Assembly: GCA_020631735.1 (NCBI GenBank)
Contig: CM036221.1
Coordinates: forward strand, 15,605,381-15,669,380
Source: Saccharum officinarum
Lineage: Eukaryota; Streptophyta; Magnoliopsida; Poales; Poaceae
Length of the DNA stretch: 64,000 nucleotides
Direction: 5' to 3'
Made by a program: the position numbers and the translations under genes. Of this stretch, positions 1-12,634 are shown piece after piece. How positions within the stretch are numbered: position 1 is the first letter of the stretch; each line of letters opens with the position of its first letter. Under the pieces are notes generated by a model, which saw only the letters and a program-made list of their open reading frames with translations, was not told the origin of the DNA and searched no databases.

Positions 1-1193
1 GAGTCGCTCGGACAGGCACAGGCAAACGGGCATGCACCGCACATTCTCTTTCTCTTCCTTCGTCAAACCATGCAGTCGTGTTAGTGGCGAGAACGGGGAA
101 GAAACGGTGGTCACCAGTCCTTTTTGGCTGCGACGTTTCTCGGCTCCTGGCCCGTCGCTCCCGTTCAAAAATTTTCAGACAAGACAACGGAGGCCGAGTC
201 GCTCCCATTTATAGCAAGGGAGAAAATACTCAAAATAGTGGCGCAGCAGCATTTTCTCGTAAGGTCAAGAAAGCACAAGCACGTAGGCCGGCACTGGCGG
301 AGCCAGGGGGCTGGCAGTGCATGCACGGGCACAAGCCGGCACAGCAGCCAGGAAAGCCGTTGTTTCTGGGTATAGTCAATATCCCCTCATCCTCTATTAT
401 TTTCCTTGATTGACTAGCATAAATGATCCCGTGCACCCCACCCCCCAAGCACGTTCAGCCTAAGACCCCTCTAGTCCTGATGTGCTTGTAAAGTCCAAAG
501 ACCCACTCAAGTCCATCTGTGAATTAATTAGCCACTCAATACCAAAGACCAACTAAAGACCAAGACCTACTCAAAGTCAATCACGTGAAATCTAAACACG
601 TGACCAGCCAGACATATGCCATTAATCACTTTCTTTAATCACCCTCTATGTGATTAATTAGCAGCTACCTTACAAAATCAATATCCATTTCATCCAAGCT
701 CCGATTCCATCGATTCTCCTTCCTAAATTCCTCTAAAATCAAGAACTATCCACCCATGCCATTATCTTCATTTCTAGAGCTCTTTGAATTTATTTATTTA
801 TTTATTGTGAATATTTGTTTGCTAAATTGGTTAACTAACAAATATAGACACGTACATACAACCATCTCTAAAATATTGACTACAACAACACACCACAAAA
901 GCCGCCGAGCTAGCGATTAAACAATTCGGCACATAATCCAGCAGCTCGAATTTAATTTAGGTACAGAAGCTACATTATTCTATTTTTCTTATTATAATCA
1001 CATTATCATATTTCCACCTAAAATACTAACTTAGAACACTTGTATAGTTTTCCTAACTACAGAAGTGAGTCACATAAGAGTCGGGTATCATTTCATAAGC
1101 GATTAAAATTTTAAAACCCGAGAACTCGTTTTATTAGTTTCTTTTAGGCCTTAATCGTGTGCTAAGTAAGCTAGTAACACCAGGGGTGTTACA
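1..1193 (-). repeat. 3' LTR, truncated by window edge
   Basis: Matches 6543-7732 with scattered substitutions and a few small indels. On the minus strand it begins TGTAACACC at 1193, directly after the polypurine tract. About 2 kb of it should lie to the left of the window, judging by the complete partner LTR. Residues 1165-1193 contain the LTR-terminal inverted repeat GTAACACC/GGTGTTAC. Confidence 0.85.
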
Positions 1194-1205
1194 TTCTTCC
1201 CCCTT
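1194..1205 (-). other. Polypurine tract of the gypsy element
   Basis: Minus strand reads AAGGGGGAAGAA immediately before the LTR start. It is followed upstream by a GGATCTCG/CGAGATCC inverted repeat, an arrangement also seen before the 3' LTR at 60460. This would prime plus-strand DNA synthesis. Confidence 0.8.
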
Positions 1206-3085
1206 AAAAAGGATCTCGTCCCGAGATCCAAAACAGGAAACAAAAGAGGGAAACGCGATTACAATTCACAGATCCGAGCTTACAAGAGATTACACGACTT
1301 CAAACACTAAACTACTCCGGGATCTAGAGATAACACGGCTAAGAACAATTCTGATACAACTCACAACCTCTTAAGAAACCGACGGAGACGGGGACAGTGG
1401 AAAAGTAAAAGGAAAACGATTATCCGAAACATGACGTATGCCCAACAGAGCCAAAAATTGGAGACTGGTACAAAGATCATCGCGAACTCTAAAACCTAAA
1501 CTAACCAGGGATGAACTTGAACTTCTCCAACAGGAACCAGATCCCTTCTTCTCAAGCTACACCATCACCTCTGACTGGTGACCCTAGATCTGTGAGCAAC
1601 GGCTAGATCATGTATTCCTAACTGCTTCTCCCGCCTGAGCACTGACGGAGGGGATTGATTATATGAGCTCCACTTTAGATCTAGGGGTGGAATGGAGGAG
1701 AAGCAAGCAAGGTGGCATCTTATAGCTGGTAAACGGAGGAGGCGGTGCAGCACACCAGAAGTGGAGGCAGCATGGGAGGGAATTACTAGGGGAGGGTCAT
1801 GAGGTGGGGAGAGCGTCGGCCATGGTGAGCTCCCTGTGCAAGCTTGAGTGGGGCAGAGGAGAAAGGAGGAGACGGGGTTCGCTCGACCAGGAGGCATGCG
1901 AGCGATGGTGCCTAAGAGAAAAGAAAAGAGGAGGGGTCAGGTACGGGGACGAGGGCGAAAATCGAGGGCCGACACGGGTGCCGGGAATAGAGGGGCGTAC
2001 TGTGCGACAAGAGGAGGCGAGTGCGGCACAATTCCGTGGCCACGCGAGAGCGGCACATGTGGGCCCCTCCATAGACGGTGTCCGTAGGGCACGCAGTGAC
2101 AGCGACTTGGCGTGCGCAGCGTGACCAAACCAGTCATAGGAACGACGTCGAGTCGGGCGATTCAATTTCTCTGACCTACGTGCGGGCTAACTTTCCTGTT
2201 GCTTTTCTCTTTCTTCTTTTCCTTTCTTCAAAAACTGTGTTACCCCTATTACTTGGGTAGAGCACTGCTACATCACTCGTTGTGGATTTCCCGTTTGAAC
2301 ACAAGGATATTTTTATCAAGGAGAATGTTTACTGCAAGAATAGTACTGTGGTGTAACTTGGTAGAAGTGCTTGGTCAACCACCTCGATACCAGCACGCAC
2401 CGAGTGGCACAACCATGTGGTCGTGATCCACAGGTGGCCCTCGGTTCCGTCATGGCACTATGAGCTATTAACCAGGCAACTATTACCAACTTACTCGCAG
2501 TAAAGGTAGTGGGGTCGTAGACCACAGAATTAGAAAAGTATTGCAAGGGAAGAATCAGGCAACAAGGGTTCCTTTCAAAATAAGGAACAAGTAAAGTAAA
2601 TCCCAAGGCGGACTTAAGTCAAGTGAATCCAAGTGTTCTGCTAGGACATCCACAATTAGTGATATAGTGCCCTCTGTCATCCAAACCTGGTCGATCTGCT
2701 GCATCTGAATAGATGCTCCCCTTGTAACCTACTTGTCGTCGTCTCAAGAACCCTAAGCAAATCGAACGAGGCCTAAGGAAAAACAATGTAACAAATACAA
2801 CAGATAAAGCAAATACTCATTACCAACGGCCTTACATGGGTGCAACATACAGGCACCCACTCTCCCACACTCGACACATCGCTCGAAACGTACAACCAGA
2901 CGGTCTTAACAACTATGGATGAGGTACAATGGAAAGATTACAACACTAGAGGACAACAATGAAAAGCACTACTAGCGACGATTACATCTCCCTTAGGACA
3001 ACTAATCTACTTTGTCGGCCCAAACAGCTTCATTCCTGGGCTCTTAGGGTTCTTCTGCTACACTAGGTTGTGGATCTGCTCCTTC
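1206..3085 (-). other. Internal non-coding region of the non-autonomous gypsy element
   Basis: No recognisable retroviral domain is visible on either strand. A GC-rich block at 1680-2160 gives short ORFs in several frames, which is typical of base composition rather than coding. The rest resembles untranslated leader or trailer sequence. I see no host gene here. Confidence 0.5.
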
Positions 3086-3900
3086 TCATGGTGATGGTTG
3101 GGTGAGGGGAAGCAACGACTCTGCTTCCAAGGCTTCCGTGGGCGGAGGTGCTGCAATACCGGTTCTCCTTCTCTCCGGCGGATGGACAGGGATTCCCTCC
3201 AAGATCAAGGGTTCGTGCCTTTCTGTGGCTAGCGTCCTACGCTTGGCCCTGGTGATGAGATATGCGTCCTCCAGCTCTTGGGCATGTCGCTCTTCATCCA
3301 CCTTGAGTGCTTCCGCCATGGCAGTCTCTCGACTCTCCGCAGCTGCTACATTGGCGTGGGCTTCAGCAAGCTGCACTTCGAGCATCCTGGAGAAGATCTC
3401 GGCTTCCTCAGCTCAGCAGAGACACTCCCTCAGCTCCGAGGCCTGTCGGTCGTACTGCTCATCCAAGGCAAGCAAGTACGTGGTCAGGTGCACCACGGTC
3501 GGGTTGTCCTCTTGCACGTCCTGACCCTGCAAGGCCTCCATGTGAGCCCTTCATACCCGTCGATTCTTGTCCAAAGGTGGAAATAACCGCATGGGGGTAC
3601 GAGCAATGGGTTGCTCATAGATCTAGCATAGATGCCACAAGGCTTTGCGGGCCACACCTGGTAGGTGTTGCTGAAACAAAACCCGGTTGCGGTCACATTC
3701 CAGGCTTCAGTGATGTCGGGGAACTCCTCACTCTTTCCAATGTAGATGGTGACCTGACATCACTCAGTGCCATGCTTCATGTACTCATGGCCCTCATACT
3801 CAGGACGATCCTTGACTCCGAGCTTTTGCAGGGTGGCATACAGGATTTTGGGGAAACACTCGGTGTTCAGGCAGTAGCTGCTAACCCAGACTCTTGCCAT
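3086..3900 (-). pseudogene. Degraded accessory (gag-position) ORF of non-autonomous gypsy element
   Basis: Reading the minus strand from an ATG at 3900, a protein of about 270 codons can be followed across changes of frame and at least two in-frame stops, ending at the TGA at 3086-3088. The N-terminal part has a compact aromatic-rich region (for example YIGKSEEFPDI). The middle (3410-3200) is an Ala/Glu-rich heptad-like stretch that should form a coiled coil. The end is Pro/Arg rich. Proteins of this type occur in grass non-autonomous gypsy elements, and I know no biochemical function for them. It has no zinc knuckle, protease or polymerase. The frame breaks mean this copy makes no full-length product. 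Confidence 0.6.
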
Positions 3901-4535
3901 CTTAGGTGGGTGGTGGTTGCAAGGAAGGCTTGAGGAGAAGCTTGCTCAAGAGAAAAAAAAGGCTAAGCGAGATGGAATGCACCGAGTGGTGACACCAAGT
4001 GGCTGGGCTTGCCCCCTTAAAAAGGCAGAGCGACCAGTGGTCCTGGCGTAGACCACCCTCGAGCCATGCATGAGGACCAGTAAAGTAAAATAGCAGGATT
4101 TTTACGCACACGAGGAGAGCGGTGTCTGAGGCCATAAAGACTAGCACGGTTGTAGGGCAGAGGTCTGATAATGGCGCAGAAAGGAGTGCAGAAAGCGTAA
4201 GGCCCGACAGTCACGAAGCACGAGCGAACGCGATACACGAAGCCACAGTACAGTAGTAATTCATGGACAAGAGCACGTGGTTCCTACGAACAGGGCACCT
4301 GCAAGTAGGACTGGCACGATAACTATAGCAGTAATAGCATGTCTGACTTTAGGACCGCATGCTGTGCACAAGTTAGTTCACCGGACGAAAGCCTACTTAA
4401 ACTTATTCCGAATACTTAACTATAGTAATAGGGCTACTTATATAACTTCGTATGTAAACGCTCTAACTTTTTGCAAAAATGTGTTGTAAAATTTTAATTT
4501 AGAAAAGGGTTTTGAAGCTTTATTTCCTCATTTAT

Positions 4536-4547
4536 GCTCTAATACCA
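4536..4547 (-). other. Primer-binding site (initiator Met tRNA type)
   Basis: The minus strand reads TGGTATTAGAGC, one base off the usual plant TGGTATCAGAGC. It is separated by two bases from the CCACA end of the 5' LTR at 4550. It fixes both the orientation and the LTR boundary. Confidence 0.85.
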
Positions 4548-4549
4548 CC

Positions 4550-7500
4550 TGTGGCACAACCGCCTAATCTAATGCCCTCCCAAGAGTACTTGTCTTTCAT
4601 TAGACACTAAGTACCCAAGGGAGCGCACTAAACTCTGCAATTCCGTCGAGCACACCCGAGGGAGAACTCGAAAATCCATATTTTTCATCAAGATCATAGA
4701 TGAGAGATAAAGCTTACAACATCTTTGTCATTTCTTACATCACTTTTATTACAACATCAGAGTAATTCATTATTTGATTATAACAGCGGAATATAAAATA
4801 TTATCAGAGTTTCAGCGGAAATAAAATCATTTACTGATGAGTTAAATATTATCACGATGAACATTTAAATACATGTAATAATCACATGTTATAAGTTTTT
4901 TTCCTTTTAAAACATTTTAGGTGGGAATTTAAATAAACTCTACGTCCGCACCTAAAGAAAATCCTCGCTGAGCCCACTAGGAGGTTTCCACACATAAGTG
5001 TCAGCTTCAAAAACCTGTCACCTGCAACAGGGTAGAACCAACCCTGAGTACTCAATTGTATTCCGCAAGACTTACCCATCAGGAGGAAAGAAAAGACTCC
5101 AAGGATTATGCAAGGCTTTCTGGCTTGTGGGTTTATTGCATCTGCAAGAAGCATTACTAAATATGCATCCTTATATTTCTTTTTATTAGCAGTCATCATT
5201 AGTTCATTATTCGACCATTCTATGTAAGCACCAAGACTACTTTCAAGCAGGGGTAAGCAATTAGAACCATTTTACCATCTTTCATAGTTTTTGCTACGAT
5301 GCCGGATTATAGTCATGTCGGATCGTCAAATTGACGGCGATTCGCGAATCAATGTAGCACAGCTGGGTACACCAAAAAACACACGCCCTGCCCGTACCGA
5401 GGTACGAACGGGACCAACCCATCATCCTCCTGTCAAGAGAACCGAGTCCCCGTCCATACTGGGACTCCAAGCCCCCGTCCTCTCGCGGTGCTTAGACCTC
5501 CTAATACCCATATATAATCCACCTTCAGTTGGTCCGGATGGAGCCAGAACCCATGACAAGAGAATAACAAGTCTTTCTAGCCCCCATCCGCCAGTATATG
5601 CTCGGGATAAGTAGGTCTATGACCTGACTATAGAATCCAATGCAACGAACGGTCCTTAATCGACACAGGCGGAACAAATGGAACCAGAGCCCCGCTCTGT
5701 TGCCCAACCAGGTCCAAGTCCATCCAAGCCCATTCCGCCCGGTCTCCAATTATTATACATATTTATTCCATGGGATAGTAACATGATAATAGTAACAATA
5801 ATATATTTCCTATCTCTCGCGAGTGACAGGCCATCACTCGACTTCTACCGGAGTCCTGTAGCATAGCAATCTACACAATCCTGATATACTAGTAAGACTC
5901 ATGGGATCAGGATATATATACAAGTGGGTTTCATTCAACTCCTTCAAACTTAATGCACAACCATAAAATAAAGTGCAGAATAATAGGGGTTATGCACCGG
6001 GGCTTGCCTAGGTAAAATATCATTATAACTAAGTTCCATCCGCGGGGTGTGGTCACCATCACGCCTTCTTTTAGTTACTCCAGTTAATCCACGATCGCAC
6101 CTAAATGGTATACATCGTTGCAATATGCTTGTCTAAGCGAAACATGCAAAAACAAGATATTTAAAAGACGAAAGAGATACGTTAGAGCTTAGCCAGGGCA
6201 ATATGTCGGCAGACACAGAGTCACGTGAGGACGTCACTATGCCGCGGGCGTGCGGAGGCAACCGGAGCGTGGTCGTCGGTGTGCGGTGGTGGCGCGGCAT
6301 CACGAAGTGCCGGGCTGCAAAGCGTGAACGCCGGGGCAGGGGCGGCGTTGGGGCGGACACTAGGCGCTGAGCGCGGTTGGAGGTCAGGAAGAAAGGGTCT
6401 AACTTGGATGGCTGAGCTGCTGCTAGTCTTAAAGAGCACACACAGGTTACACGGATGCACGGCTGCTTGGCTGCTGGTGCTGCTAAAGAGCACACTGCTC
6501 GGCTGCCGGTGCTCCACTGCTCTGGCTGGTTTAAATAGGCAGGATGAGTCGCTCGGACAGGCAGAGGCAAACGGGCATGCACCGCACATTCTCTTTCTCT
6601 TCCTTCGTCAAACCATGCAGTCGTGTTAGTGGCGAGAACGGGGAAGAAACGGTGGGCACCCGTCCTTGTTGGCTGCGACGTTTCTCGGCTGCTAGCCCGT
6701 CGCTCCCGTTCTAAAATTTTCAGACAAGACAATCGAGGCCGAGTCGCTCGCTTTTGTAGCAAGGGAGAAAATACTCAAAATAGTGGCGCAGCAGCATTTT
6801 TCTCGTAAGACCAAGAAAGCACAAGCACGTAGGCCGGCACTGGCGGAGCCAGGGGACTGGCAGTGCATGCACGGGCGCAAGCCGGCACAGCAGGTAGGAA
6901 AGCCGCTGTTTCTGGGTATAGTCAATATCCCCTCATCCTCTATTATTTTCCTTGATTGACTAGCATAAATGATCCAGTGCACCCCACCCCCCAAGCATGT
7001 TCAGCCTAAGACCCCTCTAGTCCTGATGTGCTTGTAAAGTCCAAAGACCCGCTCAAGTCCATCTGTGAATTAATTAGCCACTCAAGACCAAAAACCAACT
7101 AAAGACCAAGACCTACTCAAGTCAATCACGTGAAATCTAAACACGTGACCATCCAGACATATGCCATTAATCACTTTTTTAATCACCCTCCATGTGATTA
7201 ATTAGCAGCTACCTTACAAAATCAATATCCATTTCATCCAAGCTCCGATTCCATCGATTATCCTTCCTAAATTCCTCTAAAATCAAGAATTATCCACCCA
7301 TGCCATTATCTTCATTTCTAGACTCTTTGAATTTATTTATTTATTGTGAATATTTGTTTGCTAAATTAGTCAACTAACAAATATAGACACGTACATACAA
7401 CCATCTCTAAAATATTGACTACAACAACACACCACAAAAGCCGCCGAGCTAGCGATTAAACAATTCGGCAAATAATCCAGCAACTCGAATTTAATTTAGG

Positions 7501-7732
7501 TTCAGAAGCTACATTGTTCTATTTTTCTTATTAGAATCACATTATCGTATTTCCACCTAAAATACTAACTTAGAACACTTGTATAGTTTTCCTAACTACA
7601 GAAGTGAGTCACATAAGAGTCAGGTATCATTTCATGAGCGATTAAAATTTTAAAACCCGAGAACTCATTTTGTTAGTTTCTTTTAGGCCTTAATCGTGTG
7701 CTAAGTAAGCTAGTAACACCAAGGGTGTTACA
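4550..7732 (-). repeat. 5' LTR, complete, about 3.2 kb
   Basis: It runs from TGTAACACC at 7732 to CCACA at 4550 on the minus strand. The last 1.2 kb (6543-7732) repeats 1-1193. Within it, 4998-5189 has a counterpart in the LTR at about 53530-53680 (shared words such as TTGCATAATCCTTGGAGTC on the minus strand), showing common ancestry with the chromovirus LTR. Short ORFs inside are not supported as genes. Confidence 0.8.
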
Positions 7733-8429
7733 AAACCATTCATCTACATACAAACACAAGCAATATAATCCACCAACAAAGGACATAGAGTAGGTGTTAT
7801 CTCACAACAAGGGTCTAAACCAATATAAATCTCAATGTTTTGTGTTACCATCAAGCTCTCTGGGCTCAGACCTAATAACCCCACATCCGTGTTGACCTTG
7901 ACAAAACACTAAAAAGACGACCTTGAATCCATCATTTTTTCATAATACTCTTGTATAATTTGTAGTACAGTGGAGGCCCTATGTATCCATAGTGATGCAG
8001 TCTCTCATAAAGCCAAGGAAAAACCTTTAGCAATCAAGCAGTCAAAGCAAAACCAGTCATCCATCCTCCGTCTTTGAAAATTTCGAAAGGGGAAAGTGAG
8101 TACGAGAATAACACAATTCCAACAAAAATAGATAGAATTTATTCAGGGTATAAACAATAACAAAAGGGGATAAGATAAAATAAATAAACAATAACAAAAG
8201 GGGATAAGATAAAATAAAGGTTTTCAAAAAATAGTTTTTTGTGAAAAATATTCCACTCTTTTCATGCAGCCCATCCTAGGATGTCATATGCTACGGTCAT
8301 GAAGTTGTAGTACTCAGGCTCTTCATCTATAAATAAATAAACAATGGGTAAGTACTGAAGGTGCTTAGAAAATCCTAATGCAGGGGTCACATCCCACTAC
8401 TACAGAAAGCTTGATCACCGTAGGGACTT
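7733..8429. other. Unassigned repeat-like sequence with a 34-bp perfect tandem duplication
   Basis: AT-rich sequence with no supported gene. Positions 8151-8184 and 8185-8218 are identical 34-mers beginning TAAACAATAACAAAAGGGG. A CACTACTACAG word at about 8395 resembles a CACTA end, but I cannot find a partner for it. Confidence 0.5.
8151..8218. repeat. 34-bp tandem duplication, two perfect copies
   Basis: The two copies are adjacent and identical, so the duplication is recent or maintained by slippage. No coding or regulatory role is apparent. Confidence 0.9.
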
Positions 8430-9930
8430 TCTGAAACGATCCATGATTTCCTCCAAGGGAAATCCACAGATTACATCATAATGTGATAGTCCAGAAAGAC
8501 CAAGCTGTCACATTATCATTATTTAGTTGATATCACAGTTCATACATCGCAGAATTACAAGTTAACAAGATATTACAATACTTGGTAACACACCTAAGTA
8601 CAACGTATACTACCGGAAACACACACAGGTCAGCATCAGATTAGACATAGCACGTCGGCGGGTGAAGGCCCCTCATTCACGGACAATCATCATAGTAGGC
8701 GTAGAGTATCAGCGGCCGTAAACTTCATCTCCTCAACCAAACTTGAGCATAGGAACGAGAGCACCTAATCCTTCTAATCTCCATTGTCATCGTCGTAGAT
8801 GACATCCAAACCTGCCAAATATCTTTCAGTACGATTTGTACTGGTCACTGGCTCCCACCCTATGCTTTGCATTGCTTTGTGGTAAGTGGAATGCAAGGGT
8901 AGAGCAAAAGGCATATTTATGACTGTAGTTTTCCTATGCAAGTTCATCAATATTTTATAATAGTTCATCAAGTTTTAACCCATCTTATCCACATGTTCAC
9001 CCATCCCATCACACACATATCACCACACTCTCACTCTCTAGGTGGCAAGGACGACTCCCTCTCGTGCCTTGCCTTATCGGCTAACAGCCAAAATCCAACA
9101 AACCCGAGGGAAGAAGAAGAAAGGACTCCTCTCACTAATCAAAGAAAGCGTAGGTCACAGGAATGTCCATAACTATAGACGCGGCTATATGTATAGATCG
9201 ATCAACTCTGCAGAGCGTGTACACCTGGAACCACAAGATCACCACCATCGACGGTGCCCACCGTCTAGGCTGATACCGGGTTGCCTCCCAACCGGTACGA
9301 TGCTACCCTGCAACTCAACCCTGAGTCACCTCGGAGTTCACCGGCACGCTGAGACTGTGAGACGTAGGACCAGGCCCTCAAGGTCAGTACGCTGTCTTAG
9401 GAGGGTGTGAGCCATATGCGTGTACCTTCCTACACTATCACCTACATCCTAGGCAGTAGTGGCATTGCCCTAGCTGGTCAACATCCGTCCCCCGCCCATT
9501 TAGGAATGAGTGGTGTGTACGTAGGGTCCTATGATCTGGTTCTCTCGACATATCAGTCCTTAGGGGGGCCAGACATGACATCTTCTCAAGTGGGGTTAAC
9601 TGACACCCCGTGCCTCGACGGCACCTCCTTCCCGAGGGCTCACCCCTGTGAGGCATCCCAGGGTCTACTCCACTCACATGTACCTGCCATAGGTACCTCT
9701 CATCATAGAGGATGCTCAGGTCACACCCTCCCGGCAAGATAAGGACTCATCGTAGAATCCTGTCCGGTCGACTCAACCCTCACCGCACACCCAAGATGCA
9801 CACTAAGATCTCCCCAAGTTATTACCACATTATTAGCACCGAGTGCCATAGCCACTCACAAACAATCCTCCACCAAGCATCATATCACATATATAATGCA
9901 TAGTAGAAGTAAGCAGTAAGTTGTAAGCGA

Positions 9931-10426
9931 CACTAGTGCATAGGTCGGCTTCAATCCCGGTTAGGAATTGGCTTTAGTCCTGGTTTTTCAACCGGGACTA
10001 AAGGTCGTGACCTTTAATCCCGGGTCACGGAACCGGGACTAAAGCCCATCTTTGGAACTAAAAAAATAGTTTAAATCCTGGGAGACCTCTTTTGTGGTGC
10101 ATGAGATTTGAACCCAAGACCTCTTGCCTCACGCGTAGGTCCCTTACCAACTCAACTGCACACCACATGTGACAGAGTCATGGGTGCTCTTCTTTTGAAT
10201 TAACCCGTGGGGGACCTTTAGTCCTGGGTGGGAGACCTTTAGTCCAGGTTGGTAACACCAACTAGGACTAAAGGGTGGCTTTTAGTCCCGGTTGGTGTTA
10301 CCAACTAGGATAAAAGGGCTTTCGGTGCCTGTAAAATTTAGACCTAGGACTAATGCTCACATTAATACCGAACCCCAACACAATCGAGACTAAAGGTGTG
10401 AATCGAAAGTCGTTCCTCTACTAGTG
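9931..10426. mobile_element. CACTA-type MITE with 3-bp target duplication CGA
   Basis: The element starts CACTAGTG at 9931 and ends CTACTAGTG at 10426, and CGA stands directly outside both ends (9928-9930 and 10427-10429). The inside is built from repeats of AACCGGGACTAAAG and its complement, typical of CACTA subterminal repeats. There is no transposase. A tRNA-like segment lies in the middle (10094-10166). Confidence 0.85.
10094..10166 (-). other. tRNA-like segment inside the CACTA MITE
   Basis: On the minus strand this 73-nt segment begins GTGGTGT and ends GCACCAC, giving a seven-pair acceptor-like stem with one G-T wobble. An A box-like GTTGAGTTGGTAAGGG lies near the start and a B box-like GGTTCAAATCT near the end, at tRNA spacing. 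The D and anticodon arms are not convincing, so it is unlikely to be a working tRNA. It may be a tRNA-derived relic or an internal pol III promoter captured by the element. Confidence 0.55.
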
Positions 10427-12634
10427 CGAGCATCTAGCCTAACAGCGGGTGTGCACGGGTAAAAGTTGTGTCAAGGTAATGGCTTCAAGCAATTCTACCA
10501 TGCAACCTATCACAGTTCAATTTGCAGAAAATAAAGCACTAGCAACTACATTATTGCATGTCTAATAGGACTCTACGAGGTTGGGTGGGACATGACACCT
10601 ATTGACTGATCATCTATGAGATCCTTAGTGTACTCATAGTTGTTCTCCTCCAAGTCCTATTGTTGTTCACATGTCCTTCCTCCAACGGGTTCCGGTCCGA
10701 TCAATATTATCGTCGATGCAACTACCGTAATAGAACGACAAACAAGACAAAAGAACAATCAATCCCTAAACCAAGAAAGACTACGAATAAAGAGGCAACA
10801 ACACACGAGAAGATCGAATAACACCAAAAAAAACACTAAAGGAAAAATGACTTAGCCCTCGCGGAGGATATTCGATCCTTAGGCTTGAAAGAAAACAAAA
10901 GTGGTGTCCGCTAAGCACAAGCTCGAGTCATAGCCTAGCCAATACTTCTCGGGCTAATCATGTCGACCTATATGGCTTCAAGAATAATGGCCTAGACCCT
11001 AGCCCAACTTAAGCAAACACCACGGCAAACAAGGCAAGCCCTCACGAAGCGAGTCTGTTTTCCTCGGGCTTAAAAGGAGAAAGTCGGCTAGGCACATCCA
11101 TGTCACATCCTCGGTAGAGATGAGTCTCTAATGGTCAATCAGGTCGACTCGCATGGTTCCGAGAACACAACATAGACCTTAGCTTCGTTAATAGAAGTGA
11201 TAGTCCGGTCTTTGATCCGATCGTCATGGCTAAGGATGGGATCGAACAGAGCGGGCTAAAGAGGAATGGAAATAGTTTTGGGATCTCTTAATCCATTACA
11301 ATTGATGAGAACCGATGAGAGGGTGGAATGAGAGGGAAAAAGAGGGGAGTAGTGGTCTGCTTCTTCCAATCCTCACGCCATGGCAAAAGATGGGGCATCG
11401 GAAAGGAGCGACACACAAGAGAACACAAGCGCCCAAATCTACTCATAGGGTACCTTGACCCACGTGCACTAAATGGCACCAAGACACCCCTAGGGTCTTA
11501 GCGGTGTGGTTGTCACCGCGAGAACCTAGAGAGCACTAAGGTCTAATACGGTACAAGCATACAAGGGCCTTGAGCACAAAAGAGTCAAAAGAAGAGAAAA
11601 AGGGATTCACCTTCCTTTGATCCACTCGCCATAGCTATCGACAGGAATCGAAGGAAGGGAATCAAGAGAGCAACAAAGAACACTGAACGGGCACAAATAG
11701 GTGAAAAGGCACTTTGGTTCCATGACGCTTCGATCCACATGTCATGGCAATAGACACGAATCAAAGTTGGAACAAGAAGATCAATCCATATCTTACTAGA
11801 TCGACGGGGATTGATAGAGGGGAGAAGAGAAGATGGAAGAACAATCTCCGCATTCTCTCGACCAACACACCATGGGAACAGGCGAGGGTTGAAAGAAAAG
11901 AGACACAAATCCCACAGTCTCTCGATCCATACCAACTCATAGCTAGGGCACCATGACCTATGTGCAACTCAATCGGCACTTTGCTATTCCTAGGGTTCAT
12001 CGCAGTGCGGTTGTCACCACGAGAACCATAGAAATGCTATGGTCTAAGTGGCACAAGCATACGGGGTGGTTAGGAAGAAAAGAAGAGCAAAAGAGAACGA
12101 AAGAGCAAAAGAGGTAGAGCCCGATGGTCATGGCGAGGCAACTTGTGGCCATGAGCTTCACCTACATGAGTTGGCTTTCGTAGTTCCATGATTGTTGTTC
12201 TCTAGTTCTCCCACTAAACTAGGTCATGAATGGCTCGCTAGGTGTGGGTAGGGAGTGCACCGTCATCGAGTCCATAGTGGCCACGTCCAAGGATCGAATA
12301 GGATCGCTAACGATCATAGCACTATAGAGTCAACTAAACATGAGGAAATGAGCTATGCTCGGCATTACGGCCATGGCGGGATGAACCCATGACCGAAACG
12401 TTCGAACGAATTACAATCCCCTCGACCGGCTCGAAGGCTCAGTCCACAGGCGAACAAACAACACCACGCAAGAACCAATAACACAACATCAAAACAACTA
12501 CATAGGCAACAACCAGAGGAGTACCACATCACCATAGCATAAGAGACAGACACCATAGCACATGGAATAGACCGGCATGAAGGCATGGCACAGGCATTCA
12601 TAGATATAGATAGATGATCATGTATGACAAGTAT

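Larger units (their letters stand above)
1..7732 (-). mobile_element. Non-autonomous Ty3/gypsy LTR retrotransposon, minus strand
   Basis: Two direct copies of the same sequence (1-1193 and about 6543-7732) enclose a region that carries, on the minus strand, a primer-binding site matching initiator Met tRNA (4536-4547) and a polypurine tract (1194-1205). The LTRs therefore begin TGTAACACC and end CCACA when read on the minus strand. The right copy is complete at about 3.2 kb and the left one is cut by the window start. The 3.4 kb internal region has no reverse transcriptase, RNase H or integrase, only a degraded accessory ORF, so the element must have depended on enzymes from a relative. Its LTR shares short blocks with the chromovirus LTR at 49100-54073, which points to a related gypsy lineage. 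Confidence 0.85.
8430..12634 (-). mobile_element. Decayed Ty3/gypsy LTR sequence, minus strand
   Basis: The minus strand of 8430-9900 has the composition and words of a grass gypsy LTR, including a short acidic ORF (8971-8774) ending in DDDNGD. The sequence resumes after the MITE at 9931-10426 and continues to the CACTA start at 12635. It has internal degenerate repeats: 11500-11575 resembles 12000-12060 (shared GTGGTTGTCACC and CACAAGCATAC words), and 10855-10915 resembles 11038-11100. No polymerase domains are present. The GC-rich continuation may be 26790-28649 on the far side of the CACTA insertion. Confidence 0.45.

Noticed and set aside
1565..2165. Overlapping ORFs on both strands in a GC-rich block
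   Set aside because: No domain, biased composition and several frames open at once; treated as chance ORFs in retrotransposon internal DNA.
8391..8440. CACTACTACAG word that looks like a CACTA terminus
   Set aside because: No matching other end, subterminal repeats or target duplication found.
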